Positions 27,262 to 38,104 of a stretch of 58,943 nucleotides of DNA are shown here, one piece after another. Both the position numbers and the translations under genes were made by a program. Positions within the stretch are counted from its first letter, which is position 1. Each line of letters begins with the position of its first letter. Origin of the DNA: Arsukibacterium sp. MJ3 (GTDB lineage Bacteria; Pseudomonadota; Gammaproteobacteria; Enterobacterales; Alteromonadaceae); assembly GCF_000987765.1 (NCBI RefSeq), contig NZ_LAHP01000021.1, positions 1 to 58,943 of the forward strand, given 5' to 3'. The notes below the pieces were generated by a model. It had not been told where the DNA came from, did not search any database, and saw nothing but the letters and a program-made list of their open reading frames with translations.

Positions 27262-28227
27262 ATGCTCAATTTCACCCCTTTTTACGCTGCACTAGCCAAC
27301 AATAAGTTGCATTGCTGGTTAAACACCTTACCAGCGCAGCTGGCTGATTGGCAAAAACAGGCATTACATGGCGATTTTAAACAATGGCAGAAGGTGATTG
27401 CGCATTTACCCGCTACACCAGTAAGTGTTGTTGACGTAGTAAATACGGTGCAGTTTGGTGCCGCTAATGATATCAGCGAAGGTGAAGCAGAACGTATCCG
27501 CTTCCTGTTACAACAGCTAAAACCCTGGCGTAAAGGGCCTTTTAACATTCATGGCATTGCCATTGACACGGAATGGCGTTCGGATTTTAAATGGAACCGG
27601 CTGCTACCGCATATTAGCCCACTAACAGGCCGCTACGTGCTGGATGTCGGTTGTGGTAGTGGTTATCATTTGTGGCGAATGCGCGGTGCCGGTGCCGCTT
27701 TTGTAGTAGGTATTGACCCATCGCAGTTGTTTTACACCCAGTTTCAGGCAATAAAACACTTTAATCCCGATACCGCCGTAAACCTTATACCAGTAGGTAT
27801 TGATGATATGCCCGCCCTTGGCCAGTTTGACAGCGTATTTTCGATGGGCGTGCTTTACCATCGGCGCTCGCCAATTGATTTTTTGCAGCAGTTAAAGCAG
27901 CAATTACGCCCGGGCGGAGAACTGATTTTGGAAACGTTGGTTATTGACGGCGATGTGCATACGGTTTTAGTACCGGGTGAACGCTATGCCAAAATGCGCA
28001 ATGTCTGGTTTATTCCCAGCACCGCCGCTCTATGCCATTGGTTGCAGCGACTGGGCTTTAAAAATCCGAAAGTAGTTGATGTAAATACCACTACGCTTTA
28101 TGAGCAACGCGCTACCAGCTGGATGGAAAATGAAAGTTTAATTGATTTTCTCGATCCGACTGACCATAGTAAAACGATTGAAGGTTATCCGGCACCGCAA
28201 CGTGCGGTGATCATCGCTACCGCGTAA
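27262..28227 (+). CDS. cmoB: tRNA U34 carboxymethyltransferase
   Basis: 321 residues, one or two shorter than the E. coli protein. It transfers the carboxymethyl group from carboxy-SAM to 5-hydroxyuridine at tRNA position 34. A helical N-terminal region is followed by WRKGPFNIHGIAIDTEWRSD and a Rossmann methyltransferase core (VLDVGCGSGYHLWRM, DSVFSMGVLYHRRSP). Forms an operon with cmoA. Confidence 0.97.
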   Translation: MLNFTPFYAALANNKLHCWLNTLPAQLADWQKQALHGDFKQWQKVIAHLPATPVSVVDVVNTVQFGAANDISEGEAERIRFLLQQLKPWRKGPFNIHGIAIDTEWRSDFKWNRLLPHISPLTGRYVLDVGCGSGYHLWRMRGAGAAFVVGIDPSQLFYTQFQAIKHFNPDTAVNLIPVGIDDMPALGQFDSVFSMGVLYHRRSPIDFLQQLKQQLRPGGELILETLVIDGDVHTVLVPGERYAKMRNVWFIPSTAALCHWLQRLGFKNPKVVDVNTTTLYEQRATSWMENESLIDFLDPTDHSKTIEGYPAPQRAVIIATA

Positions 28228-28250
28228 TACCACACAGGACCTGGCCATCT

Positions 28251-29138
28251 ATGCCGTACCGCCCTAAATCAACTCTGGAACAATGGCGTATTTTGCAAGC
28301 GGTAGTTGATGCCGGTGGTTATGCGCAGGCCGCTGGGTTACTAAATAAGAGCCAATCTTCACTTAACCACGCGGTAGCCAAGCTGCAATCGCAATTAGGG
28401 GTAGAGTTACTCGAAGTAATTGGCCGCAAAGCCAGATTAACCGATGCCGGTGCGGTAATGCTGCGCCGTTCGCGGGTGTTAACCCAGCAAATTGAAGATC
28501 TGGAGCTGCTGGCCGATAATATTGAACAAGGCTGGGAGCCAGAAATACGCATTGCCGTTGAACTGGCTTATCCAAAACAGTATTTGTATCGGGCACTACA
28601 GATTTTTTATCCGCAAAGCCGCGGTAGCCGGGTACAAATAATTGACACTGTACTCACCGGTACCAGTGAAATTATCATTTCGAAAAAAGCTGATTTAGTT
28701 ATCGCCGGCTCTGTGCCCAAAGGCTACCTGGGCGAACCCTTGTATGTTAGCCGCTTTATTCCGGTAGTCGGTGTCAGCCATGAGTTAGCAACGCATCCTT
28801 TGCTGGAACAAAGCCAACTAAGCCAATATTTGCAGATAGTGATCCGCGATACTGCCCAAAAACCGCTGGAAAATATTGGCTGGTTAAAAGCAGAACAGCG
28901 CTGGACGGTCGACAATTTCAGCGAAGCCATTGACATACTGCAACTAGGCTTGGGCTTTTGCTGGTTGCCCGATTTCACAGCAGCTCAGGCATTAGCAAAA
29001 GGCGACCTGGTGCAGTTACAACTGAAAAATAGTTCAGAGCGAGTAGTCCCTATGTCGCTATTAACCCCTCAGGAAGAAACACTGGGGCCCGGTAGCAAAC
29101 AATTACGCCAGTTAATTTTGGCTGAACATCGCAAATAA
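28251..29138 (+). CDS. LysR-family transcriptional regulator
   Basis: 295 residues. N-terminal winged helix-turn-helix (LEQWRILQAVVDAGGYAQAA then KSQSSLNHAVAKLQ) and a C-terminal periplasmic-binding-like effector domain from about residue 90. It follows cmoB by 23 bp and precedes a 135-residue unknown by 8 bp, all on the same strand. LysR genes are more often divergent from their targets, so this co-directional arrangement gives no clear clue to its regulon. Ligand unknown. Confidence 0.9.
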   Translation: MPYRPKSTLEQWRILQAVVDAGGYAQAAGLLNKSQSSLNHAVAKLQSQLGVELLEVIGRKARLTDAGAVMLRRSRVLTQQIEDLELLADNIEQGWEPEIRIAVELAYPKQYLYRALQIFYPQSRGSRVQIIDTVLTGTSEIIISKKADLVIAGSVPKGYLGEPLYVSRFIPVVGVSHELATHPLLEQSQLSQYLQIVIRDTAQKPLENIGWLKAEQRWTVDNFSEAIDILQLGLGFCWLPDFTAAQALAKGDLVQLQLKNSSERVVPMSLLTPQEETLGPGSKQLRQLILAEHRK

Positions 29139-29146
29139 GGATCCCT

Positions 29147-29554
29147 ATGCAACCTAATGAAATATCAACGCTAATGCAAGGCGCCGCCAACGATGCGGTG
29201 AGCTATGTTGCTGAGCAACATCAGCAACAACTTGATTTTAGCCTGGCCAGTTTAGAGCAGATAGATACCGTGCTGGCAACCTTACACCAGCAACAGCAAC
29301 AACAACGCCATTCTGCTGAGTTGTTATTTACCCTGAGTAATATCCTTGGTGCTTATATTGGCGAAGTATTTATCGCAAACTATGGTGGATTTTGGCTAAA
29401 CAATACCGCTGATAACGCTGCGCCCTATATCAGTGTGCAATTATCTGATAAAGAATTTCCATTTGCATCAGTGTGTTATCACAAGATCACTCAAGACAAT
29501 AGCATTAGTACCGCAGACTACATTAAGCAAGCTGCAGCAAATGCCATGCAGTAA
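29147..29554 (+). CDS. Hypothetical protein, co-transcribed with the LysR regulator
   Basis: 135 residues, not recognised. AAGGA sits 7 nt before the ATG. The N-terminal half is helical and Gln-rich with a run of poly-Gln (about residue 48-54), then a segment LGAYIGEVFIANYGGFW followed by a short strand-rich part. No signal peptide or membrane helix, so probably cytoplasmic. Located between a LysR gene and purM. Confidence 0.7.
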   Translation: MQPNEISTLMQGAANDAVSYVAEQHQQQLDFSLASLEQIDTVLATLHQQQQQQRHSAELLFTLSNILGAYIGEVFIANYGGFWLNNTADNAAPYISVQLSDKEFPFASVCYHKITQDNSISTADYIKQAAANAMQ

Positions 29555-29629
29555 ATGCTTTTGTCGGCGTGATTAAGCAGGTAAAATACGCGCCAAACTG
29601 CCAACCAACCTAGCCATTCGAGGAAAGCC

Positions 29630-30673
29630 GTGAGCGAACACAACACATCTTTAAGCTACAAAGACGCCGGAGTTGACATAGACGCCGGAAATGCCCTGGT
29701 AGAGAGGATCAAAGGTGCGGTAAAACGCACTACCCGTCCGGAAGTCATGGGAGGCTTAGGTGGTTTTGGCGCCTTATGTCAAATTCCAGCAGGTTACAAA
29801 GAACCAGTACTGGTATCAGGTACTGACGGCGTAGGCACCAAATTACGCTTAGCCATGGATTTAAAGCGCCATGATGGCGTCGGCATCGATTTAGTTGCCA
29901 TGTGCGTCAACGATTTGGTGGTGCAAGGTGCTGAACCGTTATTTTTTCTAGATTACTATGCTACCGGCAAACTGGACGTAGATACCGCATCAGCAGTAGT
30001 TGCGGGCATCGCCGAAGGCTGTGTGCAAGCAGGTTGTGCCTTGGTCGGTGGTGAAACCGCTGAAATGCCAGGCATGTACCATGGTAACGATTATGATATC
30101 GCAGGCTTTTGTGTTGGCGTAGTTGAAAAAGCCGATATTATTGATGGCAGCAAAGTTAAACCCGGCGATCAACTTATTGCTTTAGCATCTTCAGGCCCGC
30201 ATTCTAACGGTTTTTCATTAATTCGGAAGGTGCTGGACGTCAGCGGCCAATCTGCCGACACCTTACTTGAAGGTAAAAGCTTGGCAGACCATCTACTGGA
30301 GCCAACCCGTATTTATGTGAAAAACCTGCTGGCATTAATCAAGCAAATGCCAGTTCATGCGCTATGTCATATTACCGGTGGTGGTTTCTGGGAAAATATT
30401 CCACGGGTACTACCGGCCAATACCAAAGCGGTTATTAATGGCCATAGCTGGCAATGGCCAGCCATTTTTAATTGGTTACAGCAGCAAGGAAATATTAGCC
30501 GCCATGAAATGTACCGCACTTTTAACTGCGGTGTTGGCATGTTACTGGTGGTGCCAGCGGCACACGTTGACGCTACTCTTGCCAACTTGCACACTGCCGG
30601 AGAAATAGCCTGGCATCTGGGTGAAATACAGGCTGCCTCAGCTGATGAAGCCTTAGTCATTATTAACGAGTAA
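29630..30673 (+). CDS. purM: Phosphoribosylformylglycinamidine cyclo-ligase (AIR synthetase)
   Basis: 347 residues, standard length. Starts at GTG 29630 with AGGAAA just upstream. It makes aminoimidazole ribotide in purine synthesis. Family landmarks: [61 protein letters not shown] and [11 protein letters not shown]. purN follows after 8 bp, the usual pair. Confidence 0.98.
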   Translation: MSEHNTSLSYKDAGVDIDAGNALVERIKGAVKRTTRPEVMGGLGGFGALCQIPAGYKEPVLVSGTDGVGTKLRLAMDLKRHDGVGIDLVAMCVNDLVVQGAEPLFFLDYYATGKLDVDTASAVVAGIAEGCVQAGCALVGGETAEMPGMYHGNDYDIAGFCVGVVEKADIIDGSKVKPGDQLIALASSGPHSNGFSLIRKVLDVSGQSADTLLEGKSLADHLLEPTRIYVKNLLALIKQMPVHALCHITGGGFWENIPRVLPANTKAVINGHSWQWPAIFNWLQQQGNISRHEMYRTFNCGVGMLLVVPAAHVDATLANLHTAGEIAWHLGEIQAASADEALVIINE

Positions 30674-30681
30674 GGTTGCTG

Positions 30682-31332
30682 ATGAAATCTATTGTAGTAC
30701 TGATTTCCGGCAATGGTTCAAACCTGCAAGCCATTATCGATGCCTGTGCCAGCGGTTTTATCGCTGGGCGGGTAACGGCTGTTATATCAAATAAAACGGC
30801 AGTTTACGGTTTACACCGCGCGGCTGATGCCGGTATTGCCAACCATGCGCTAAGCCACAAAAAGGTTGCCAGCCGTGATGCCTATGACAAAGAATTGCTG
30901 TCGCTGATAGACAGTTACCAGCCAGATCTGGTGGTACTTGCCGGCTTTATGCGGATCCTCACTGCTGGCTTTGTTAACCACTACAATGGAAAATTATTGA
31001 ACATTCATCCGTCTTTGCTGCCGAAGTATCAGGGATTACACACGCACCAACGAGCAATTGATGCCGGCGACACCAAACATGGTTGTAGTGTGCATTTTGT
31101 CACAGAACAACTAGACGGTGGCCCGGTAATATTGCAATCTAAGGTGCCAGTATTTCCCGAAGACGATGTTAAAGCCGTGGCAGCGCGAGTGCATGAGCAG
31201 GAACACCAGCTTTACCCTCTGGTCATTCGCTGGTTTTGTCAAAATCGTTTACAACAACGCGGCGATGAAGCATGGTTGGATAATAAATTATTGTCAGAAC
31301 AAGGATATGCGAACGATGAGGACGAAACTTAA
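30682..31332 (+). CDS. purN: Phosphoribosylglycinamide formyltransferase
   Basis: 216 residues from the ATG at 30682. GART, the formyl-THF dependent enzyme of purine synthesis. Motifs: VVLISGNGSNLQAIIDA at the N-terminus, LVVLAGFMRILT, the catalytic region NIHPSLLPKYQGLHTHQRA and HFVTEQLDGGPVI. The C-terminus overlaps the start of the next gene by about 17 bp. Confidence 0.97.
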   Translation: MKSIVVLISGNGSNLQAIIDACASGFIAGRVTAVISNKTAVYGLHRAADAGIANHALSHKKVASRDAYDKELLSLIDSYQPDLVVLAGFMRILTAGFVNHYNGKLLNIHPSLLPKYQGLHTHQRAIDAGDTKHGCSVHFVTEQLDGGPVILQSKVPVFPEDDVKAVAARVHEQEHQLYPLVIRWFCQNRLQQRGDEAWLDNKLLSEQGYANDEDET

Positions 31333-32086
31333 ATGGCGCCTGCTGGCGTCATTACTCTGTACCAGCTTGCTTGCTCATTCCGGAATAACCTATGCTCAAA
31401 CCGAGCCCACAACTTCAGTAGATACGCCGCAAATTGATAAGTCACAATTCCTGCAATTTTCAGCAGAATACGTAGTCTACCGTGCGGGTAAAAGTCATGG
31501 TACAGCCAACCGATTTCTTCGTTACCATGATGGTCAGTATCAAATGGGCTACAGCAGTGACATAAGCTGGCTTATTTTCAGCGACAAACGCCAAGAAACC
31601 AGTGAATTTACCGTTAACGATGGCCAGGTTACACCACTGCACTATTTGATGAGTCGCAAAGGTAGCGGGCCCAGCCGCCATTATGAGTTGCTGTTAGATC
31701 ACACCGAACAGCAATTACTGGTGGGTAAAAAACGGGAAAAGAAGGCGATTGACTGGCAAGAAGATTGGTTAGATCCGCTTAGTTATCATCAGCAACTGGT
31801 TCTTGATTTACGCGCCGGTAAAACAGAATTTTTTTATCAGGTATTAAATCGCAATGGTAATGACAAAACCTATCACTACAAGGTGGTAATGGAAGAGCCA
31901 CTCGCCTTACCCTATGGTACCGTTCGTACTTTACGGATCGCCAGAATGGACGATTCGGAAAAGCAAGTTTACGCCTGGGTTGCACCTGAACTCGATTATA
32001 TGCTGGTAAGATTGTGGCGCGGTGAAGATAATGTTGAACAATTTGATGTGCAACTAAACAAGCTTGTATTCAGTCCCGCTGAATAA
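31316..32086 (+). CDS. DUF3108-domain exported protein
   Basis: 256 residues from the ATG at 31316, which has AAGGA 10 nt upstream; the ATG at 31307 is too close to that site. An N-terminal signal sequence (WRLLASLLCTSLLAHSGITYAQ) is followed by a DUF3108 domain (FSAEYVVYRAGKSHGTANRF near the start, LALPYGTVRTLRIARMDD near the end). Probably periplasmic and beta-rich. It overlaps the end of purN by 17 bp; a co-located purMN-DUF3108 arrangement recurs in gammaproteobacteria. Function unknown. Confidence 0.88.
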   Translation: MRTKLKWRLLASLLCTSLLAHSGITYAQTEPTTSVDTPQIDKSQFLQFSAEYVVYRAGKSHGTANRFLRYHDGQYQMGYSSDISWLIFSDKRQETSEFTVNDGQVTPLHYLMSRKGSGPSRHYELLLDHTEQQLLVGKKREKKAIDWQEDWLDPLSYHQQLVLDLRAGKTEFFYQVLNRNGNDKTYHYKVVMEEPLALPYGTVRTLRIARMDDSEKQVYAWVAPELDYMLVRLWRGEDNVEQFDVQLNKLVFSPAE

Positions 32087-32330
32087 CTTTCGTCTGCTAC
32101 CGCCTTATATGCCTGAGTTGTCAGCCTGCTGCTAACTCAGTGCACTGCTTATTTTAACGTTATAGTCTTAATATTCTCGCCAGTAATCATTGCCAATATT
32201 CGTTTAGCCTGAGCCAGTCTGCTAACGTTAACCGTATTGTCTGTAATAAATGTAAATTTTTTCTACAACATTGCGTGAAATGTCGGATAGTGCTTGCAAC
32301 TTATTGCAAAGCATTCTAAGCTTAATCGCT

Positions 32331-32347
32331 AGTGGTCTGACCTCTTA
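32331..32347 (+). promoter_or_regulatory. FadR-like operator upstream of fadE
   Basis: The sequence tagTGGTCTGACCTctt matches the FadR consensus AACTGGTCNGACCAGTT at about 13 of 16 defined positions, including the TGGTCNGACC core. It lies 14 bp before the fadE start, where FadR binding would repress fatty-acid degradation. Presence of a fadR gene cannot be checked here. Confidence 0.55.
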
Positions 32348-32360
32348 TCAGGAGTATACA

Positions 32361-34853
32361 ATGAATGTGTTCGTTTTAGTACTTGCCATAATAGTGGCAA
32401 TTGGTGTGTTGGCTTATTACCGGGCCAGTTTAACTTTGTTTACCGCCGCCATTGCTGGCTTACTTGTGGTGGGTAGCCTGACCGATACTGCTGGTATGGC
32501 GACGTGGTTGATTTTTTTAGTGATAGCCCTGCCCCTTAATATCGCCAGTTTCCGGCAGCAATATATTACCAAGCCGGTGCTAGGGTTATTCCGGAAAATC
32601 ATGCCTGAAATGTCAACAACTGAAAAAGAAGCCATAGATGCCGGCACCACCTGGTGGGAAGCCGATTTATTCTGTGGTAATCCAGATTGGCACAAAATGC
32701 ATAACTTCCCCAAACCACGGTTGAGTGCGGAAGAACAAACTTTTTTAGATGGCCCGGTTGAAGAGCTACTGGCCATGGTTGACGATTGGCACAGTACGCA
32801 TGAACGTGCCGATTTAGCACCTGAAGTGTATGACTATCTTAAAAACAAAGGTTTCTTCGCGATGATCATCGCCAAGAAATATGGAGGGTTGGAATTTTCC
32901 GCCTTTGCACAGTCTTGTGTGCTACAAAAGCTCACCAGTAAAAGCATGATGTTGTCGAGCATTGTCGGTGTACCTAACTCGTTAGGCCCGGGCGAACTGC
33001 TACAACATTACGGTACTGATGAGCAGAAAAACTATTATTTACCACGGCTGGCCAAAGGGTTGGATGTACCTTGTTTTGCCCTGACCAGCCCTGAAGCAGG
33101 CTCTGATGCCGGTGCTATTCCTGATTTTGGTATAGTGTGTAAAGGCGAATGGCAAGGTAAAGAAATATTAGGCATGCGCCTGACCTGGGATAAACGTTAT
33201 ATTACGCTGGCCCCTATTGCCACAGTAATTGGCCTAGCCTTTAAACTGTTTGACCCAGAAAAACTATTAGGTGACAAAGAGGAGCTGGGCATTACCTGTG
33301 CGCTGATCCCTGCTAATACACCTGGAGTAAAAATTGGTCGGCGTCATTTTCCATTAAATGTGCCATTCCAAAATGGACCAATTCAAGGCAATGATATTTT
33401 TGTCCCGCTTGATTATATTATCGGCGGTGCGCCAATGGTTGGCCAAGGCTGGAAAATGCTGATGGAATGCTTGTCAATTGGCCGGGCGATTACTCTGCCT
33501 TCTAATAGCACCGGTGGTATTAAAGCAGCTGCTATGGCAACCGGTGCATATGCCAGGATCCGCCGCCAGTTCAAACTGCCTATCGGTAAAATGGAAGGTG
33601 TTGAAGAAGTTATGGCCCGTATTGGCGGCTACGCCTATATGGCAGACGCTTCGACTACTATGTCAGTTGGCGCTATTGACCTGGGCGAAAAGCCATCGGT
33701 TATTTCAGCCATTACTAAATACCATATGACAGAGCGGATGCGTATCGCCATTAATGATGCTATGGATGTGCACGGTGGTAAGGGCATTTGTATGGGGCCT
33801 AACAACTACCTGGCACGGGGTTATCAGGGCGCGCCGGTGGCGATTACGGTTGAAGGTGCCAATATCCTGACACGTAATATGATCATTTATGGCCAGGGTG
33901 CTATTCGTTGTCATCCTTATGTATTAGCGGAATTACAAGCTGCGCAGTTAGATGACCAGGGTGCGGCTGTTACCGCGTTTGATAAAGCCCTGTTTGGCCA
34001 TATTGGTTTTGCTATCAGTAATTTTTTCCGAACCTTTTGGTTATCGTTATCTGGCGGCATATTTAGCCATGCACCTTATAACGATGTAACGGCTAAGTAT
34101 TATAAGCAAATGAACCGCTTCAGCGCCGCTATAGCATTAATGTCTGACGTTGCTATGGGCACGCTTGGGGGTGAATTAAAACGCCGTGAACGCATTTCAG
34201 CGCGACTGGGCGACATATTAAGCATGCTATATTTAACATCAGCGGTATTAAAGCGTTATAACGACGAAGGCCGTCAGGTGCAGGATTTACCATTGGTACA
34301 ATGGGCTTGTGAAGATAATATGGCCAAAGCACAGCTGGCGTTAAATGAGTTGTTTGACAACTTTCCAAACCGCTTAGTGGGTATTGTATTAAAACGGGTA
34401 GTATTCCCGTGGGGCCGTACCTTACGCAAAGCGTCTGATCAAGTGGAGCATCAAGTTGCCCGTATTATGCAAACGCCATGCGAAGCCCGCTCTCGTCTTG
34501 GTCTTCACTTATACCTTACGAATGAACCAGGCAACCAGTTAGGCCGGGTTGAGCAAGTGTTGTTAGATGTGCTGGCAGCTGAACCCTTGTTCGATAAAGT
34601 CTGCAAAGCAGCTAACAAGCGCCTGCCATTTTACCGGCTGCATGAAGTGGCTGATTTAGGCCTGAAGCTTGGAGTGATCAGTAAAGAAGAAGCTGCAAAA
34701 TTATGCTTGGCTGAAGAAGGCCGTTTGTTTGTTATCAATGTTGACGACTTCGAACCCGGCCATTTGGCAGCTGATAATAGTTTAACGCAACAGCCAAACG
34801 GTGCCGATGCGTTAAACCAAGAGCAAGCTAAAAGCAAAAGCAAAGCAGCTTGA
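32361..34853 (+). CDS. fadE: Acyl-CoA dehydrogenase FadE
   Basis: 830 residues from the ATG at 32361 (GGAG 7 nt upstream), close to the 814 of E. coli FadE. First step of fatty-acid beta-oxidation: FAD-dependent introduction of the 2,3 double bond. Two N-terminal membrane helices (about 2-22 and 35-65), then the large acyl-CoA dehydrogenase domains with [16 protein letters not shown] and [11 protein letters not shown] segments, and the catalytic Glu region in [20 protein letters not shown] long C-terminal FadE extension follows. A terminator lies right behind. A FadR-like site precedes it. Confidence 0.97.
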   Translation: MNVFVLVLAIIVAIGVLAYYRASLTLFTAAIAGLLVVGSLTDTAGMATWLIFLVIALPLNIASFRQQYITKPVLGLFRKIMPEMSTTEKEAIDAGTTWWEADLFCGNPDWHKMHNFPKPRLSAEEQTFLDGPVEELLAMVDDWHSTHERADLAPEVYDYLKNKGFFAMIIAKKYGGLEFSAFAQSCVLQKLTSKSMMLSSIVGVPNSLGPGELLQHYGTDEQKNYYLPRLAKGLDVPCFALTSPEAGSDAGAIPDFGIVCKGEWQGKEILGMRLTWDKRYITLAPIATVIGLAFKLFDPEKLLGDKEELGITCALIPANTPGVKIGRRHFPLNVPFQNGPIQGNDIFVPLDYIIGGAPMVGQGWKMLMECLSIGRAITLPSNSTGGIKAAAMATGAYARIRRQFKLPIGKMEGVEEVMARIGGYAYMADASTTMSVGAIDLGEKPSVISAITKYHMTERMRIAINDAMDVHGGKGICMGPNNYLARGYQGAPVAITVEGANILTRNMIIYGQGAIRCHPYVLAELQAAQLDDQGAAVTAFDKALFGHIGFAISNFFRTFWLSLSGGIFSHAPYNDVTAKYYKQMNRFSAAIALMSDVAMGTLGGELKRRERISARLGDILSMLYLTSAVLKRYNDEGRQVQDLPLVQWACEDNMAKAQLALNELFDNFPNRLVGIVLKRVVFPWGRTLRKASDQVEHQVARIMQTPCEARSRLGLHLYLTNEPGNQLGRVEQVLLDVLAAEPLFDKVCKAANKRLPFYRLHEVADLGLKLGVISKEEAAKLCLAEEGRLFVINVDDFEPGHLAADNSLTQQPNGADALNQEQAKSKSKAA

Positions 34854-34877
34854 TAAACTATTTTAAAACGTAAAATA

Positions 34878-34906
34878 AAAAACCTGCCAGCCGGCAGGTT
34901 TTTTTA
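34878..34906 (+). terminator. Terminator after fadE
   Basis: AACCTGCC-agcc-GGCAGGTT stem with A-run before and T7 after; can stop transcription from both sides (fadE and the convergent nuclease gene). Confidence 0.9.
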
Positions 34907-34938
34907 AATGATTGCTTAGAAATAGCTATCAACTAACA

Positions 34939-37533
34939 TTAAAAGTTAATTACCAGCGGCTCTGAGCACTGCGCTGTAGCATCCAGACATAAACGATAAG
35001 TCACGCTGTTAATTGCTGCATCTTTAAACTGATCATTGTAACGTCCTGGCCGACTTAACATTGCCACCGGGCTGTCATCCCGGTACAAGGTCAGCGCTTG
35101 CTCCGCATCACTACTCCAGCGCAATTGCACCAGTGTCGCGCCCGAGCGACCACGATTTACCCGGATTAATTCCAGTGTTGCAGTTAACGGTGGATACACC
35201 GGTGCCAGCTGCAGCGCTACAATGACCGGATCATGATCGGAAGAACGATAAGCGTCAGGTGCGTAATAGTCATATATTTGCTGTTCAGTTTTAAATTCAA
35301 CGTTGTAATCCAGGGCGATGGGCTCATCGGCATTGATGTTCCATTTCGCTGCATCGGCCAGTACATCCAGCGCAGATTGATTGAGCAAGGCATGATCCAG
35401 CGATCCCACTAAGCCCTGAAACACATAGCCATAACTGTCGGCTTTATCTAACGCCTCAAACACATTGTAGTAACCGGCTTGTGCCAAAGTAGTGATCGGG
35501 TCTTCTTTGGCATAGGCATTTAAGTCACCAATAACCATTGCCGGTATATCAGCATAGTGCTCATCTGCAAAAATACCAATAGCTTGCGCCGCACGTGTCC
35601 GGCTGATATTGCAATTACCCTGGCCATCGCCATTATCACCATCAGCAGCACCACAGCCTGAACCTTTCGATTTCAAATGGTTCACCATTACTACAAACTC
35701 GGCATCGTTTGCGATTAACCGAAAGCGCTGCGCCATCATGGGTCGGTTGCGGTTATCATCAAATAACGGCTGGCCAGCATCGTCTAACGCCGAATTGTTT
35801 GAATCAAGTAAACGGGCAGCCTCTACCGGTTGCAATAAATCAGCACGATAAAGCAAGCCAACCGTTATTTGGTCAGTGCCAATCGGGCTTACCGCCGTTT
35901 GTACAAACTGCCATTGGGGTTGACCGCTTGCTTCTCTCAAACCGTCAACCAAATCAGCTATCGCTGAGGTGCTGGCAAAGCCATCGTTTTCCAACTCCAT
36001 TAAACCAATAACAGTGGCATCCATTGCGGCCAACGCGGCCAGAATTTTTTCTCGTTGCCGTTCAAACTCGAAAGCAGAATTGGCACCACGTGCTGTAGGG
36101 AAACCACCACCTAAGCCATCGCCATTAAAATAATTTAAGACATTGAAACTGGCCACTTTTACATTGCCATCTGAGTGTAACGTCGGAGCTGCCGTTCTTG
36201 GGTTGTCTGCCAGGATGGTTACCGGCTCACTTGGCATAATGCGATATTCACTGAATGAATAATGTAGAGTACCCGTTAAACCTACTATGGTGTCCCCGCC
36301 ACGCACTGGGTTAGCTGCAGATAAGCCAGGCGCGGGATAAGGAACCTGGGCCGGATTTTGAACCGTACTATTGTCATCCAGAATAATCCGGTTTAAGCGC
36401 TGCGCTGCAGCCAGGGCAATGGCATCCGCACCTGGAGCAACCACCTGGGTTGGCGTATAGCGCCGGCCATTGGCCAGTGTCAATTCACCAAAACGCCCCA
36501 GGGTAAAGGTATCGTTAACCGTTAACGCCTGCTCAAATCGCACCAACATCCCTTCTACGGCTTCAAGTTCAGCTAGGCTAGCTACCGGCAAGGTCAGCAG
36601 TGTTGCTGCTGGCAACTCACTCACACCACAATCAAGGGTAGCACTAACATTGGTCAGTTGAGTATGGCCATTAAATTCGGCTACCGTTGCCAGCAACCTT
36701 ACGCGTTGGCCTGCTGTAACGCCAATATCCGAGCTGTTTACGAAAACAAACACGCCTTCTGAAGTGGCCGGATCAGCATCTTGTTCAGCACCAACTGCCT
36801 GAACATTAAAGCCACGTAAGCCAGGTAATGTTTGGGTAACTACCGCTTCTACCTGAACGACCTCTCCCAGCAACGGGCTGGCAGCACCACTACCCTGAAT
36901 AGTAAAAATAGCGGTAGCGGTGTTACCGCAAATTAAAACCGGATCAGGTTCTGGTTCGGGTTCTGGATCGCCTGGCCCACCGCCGCTGCCATTAAATAAA
37001 CCAATATCACTAAAATCGTCCTGAGGAAAACCGGCCCACTGTGCCGCAGGGTCAAAACTATCAGTAGGGTCAATGTCATAGCTAACCGCGTTGCGGCGCA
37101 AAGTATCGTTTGCCGTAGTAATATCGCCACTACCCCAGGCAGAACCGGGATCAACACCAATTTGGCCAATTGAGTCAATAACACTATCATTTTTGGTTAG
37201 TGTAATCGCATCATCACCATTCCAAAGACTTTGCCCAGAAGTTTGATCCGCTAGCGCTACCAGTGCAGCAGCAGCATTACTGGAGGCATAAACAAAAGTA
37301 CTGTTTGCTGGAACAATACCCTGCAAATTTATAGTGGTTCCTACATTAACATTACCATTAAAATACACCTTTACTGCATAAGGTGCTAAATCAATACTGG
37401 CAGCCGTTGGGTTAAAAAACTCTAACGCTTTATTGTTACTGCTACCTTCAATATATTCGGAAATAAATAAGTCGGCATGAACTGCCGGCGCCAATAACAT
37501 GGCGATGGTTGCTGATAATATCCTGATTTTCAT
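34939..37533 (-). CDS. Secreted ExeM/NucH-type nuclease
   Basis: 864 residues. A signal peptide (ILSATIAMLLAPAVHA) leads into a lamin-tail domain (LFISEYIEGSSNNKALEFFN), a Gly/Pro/Glu linker (GGGPGDPEPEPEPDPV), an OB-like region, and an endonuclease/exonuclease/phosphatase domain from about 455: KVASFNVLNYFNG, LMELENDGF, VNHLKSKGSGCG, GDLNAYAKEDP and the catalytic SSDHDPVIV. A C-terminal beta-sandwich-like domain ends the protein. It matches the ExeM/NucH extracellular nucleases that degrade external or biofilm DNA, useful for phosphate gain. No cell-surface sorting motif is seen. Convergent with fadE. Confidence 0.93.
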   Translation of the reverse strand: MKIRILSATIAMLLAPAVHADLFISEYIEGSSNNKALEFFNPTAASIDLAPYAVKVYFNGNVNVGTTINLQGIVPANSTFVYASSNAAAALVALADQTSGQSLWNGDDAITLTKNDSVIDSIGQIGVDPGSAWGSGDITTANDTLRRNAVSYDIDPTDSFDPAAQWAGFPQDDFSDIGLFNGSGGGPGDPEPEPEPDPVLICGNTATAIFTIQGSGAASPLLGEVVQVEAVVTQTLPGLRGFNVQAVGAEQDADPATSEGVFVFVNSSDIGVTAGQRVRLLATVAEFNGHTQLTNVSATLDCGVSELPAATLLTLPVASLAELEAVEGMLVRFEQALTVNDTFTLGRFGELTLANGRRYTPTQVVAPGADAIALAAAQRLNRIILDDNSTVQNPAQVPYPAPGLSAANPVRGGDTIVGLTGTLHYSFSEYRIMPSEPVTILADNPRTAAPTLHSDGNVKVASFNVLNYFNGDGLGGGFPTARGANSAFEFERQREKILAALAAMDATVIGLMELENDGFASTSAIADLVDGLREASGQPQWQFVQTAVSPIGTDQITVGLLYRADLLQPVEAARLLDSNNSALDDAGQPLFDDNRNRPMMAQRFRLIANDAEFVVMVNHLKSKGSGCGAADGDNGDGQGNCNISRTRAAQAIGIFADEHYADIPAMVIGDLNAYAKEDPITTLAQAGYYNVFEALDKADSYGYVFQGLVGSLDHALLNQSALDVLADAAKWNINADEPIALDYNVEFKTEQQIYDYYAPDAYRSSDHDPVIVALQLAPVYPPLTATLELIRVNRGRSGATLVQLRWSSDAEQALTLYRDDSPVAMLSRPGRYNDQFKDAAINSVTYRLCLDATAQCSEPLVINF

Positions 37534-37789
37534 TTATTCTTCCTGTTTTAATTATTAAGGACAAGCGAATATAAACTGCCTTTATGTCAGATTCATTAAC
37601 TTTGGTTAAATTGGACAACCTATTTTTTTACATCTAGATGTCAGCAAATTTTACTCGCAGCCAAGTCCTTGTTTTACAATTACTCCTAAAACAATGTAGC
37701 CATCAAGACATCTTAATTAAGTGGCATGCCTTTCATCTTTTTGCCAAATCATGTTTACTAGTCAGCCGTTTATATATTGGAGTAGTAAA

Positions 37790-38071
37790 ATGTTTAAAGT
37801 TAATCAGTATTTTGAAGGCAAGGTGGCCTCTATCGCTTTTGCCGGGGAGCAATTACCGGCTACTGTTGGTGTGATGGCGGCAGGAGAGTATGAATTTTCA
37901 ACCAGCCAGCATGAAGTAATGACAGTAATAAGCGGCGCATTAACGGTGTTACTGCCGGGGTCAACGGACTGGCAAACCTATATTAGTGGCCAGCATTTTC
38001 AGGTAGCTGCGAAAGTTAAGTTTCAGGTTAAAGTAATTCAGGATACCGCTTATCTGTGTACTTATGCATAA
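37790..38071 (+). CDS. ppnP: Pyrimidine/purine nucleoside phosphorylase
   Basis: 93 residues, a single-domain cupin (DUF1255/PpnP, YaiE family), from the ATG at 37790 with GGAG about 8 nt upstream. Landmarks: [28 protein letters not shown] and [14 protein letters not shown]. It phosphorolyses several nucleosides. Longer upstream open frames are not supported by a start site. Confidence 0.92.
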   Translation: MFKVNQYFEGKVASIAFAGEQLPATVGVMAAGEYEFSTSQHEVMTVISGALTVLLPGSTDWQTYISGQHFQVAAKVKFQVKVIQDTAYLCTYA

Positions 38072-38104
38072 TGACGGTTGATTACGATTAATTAAGAGTA
38101 AGCA

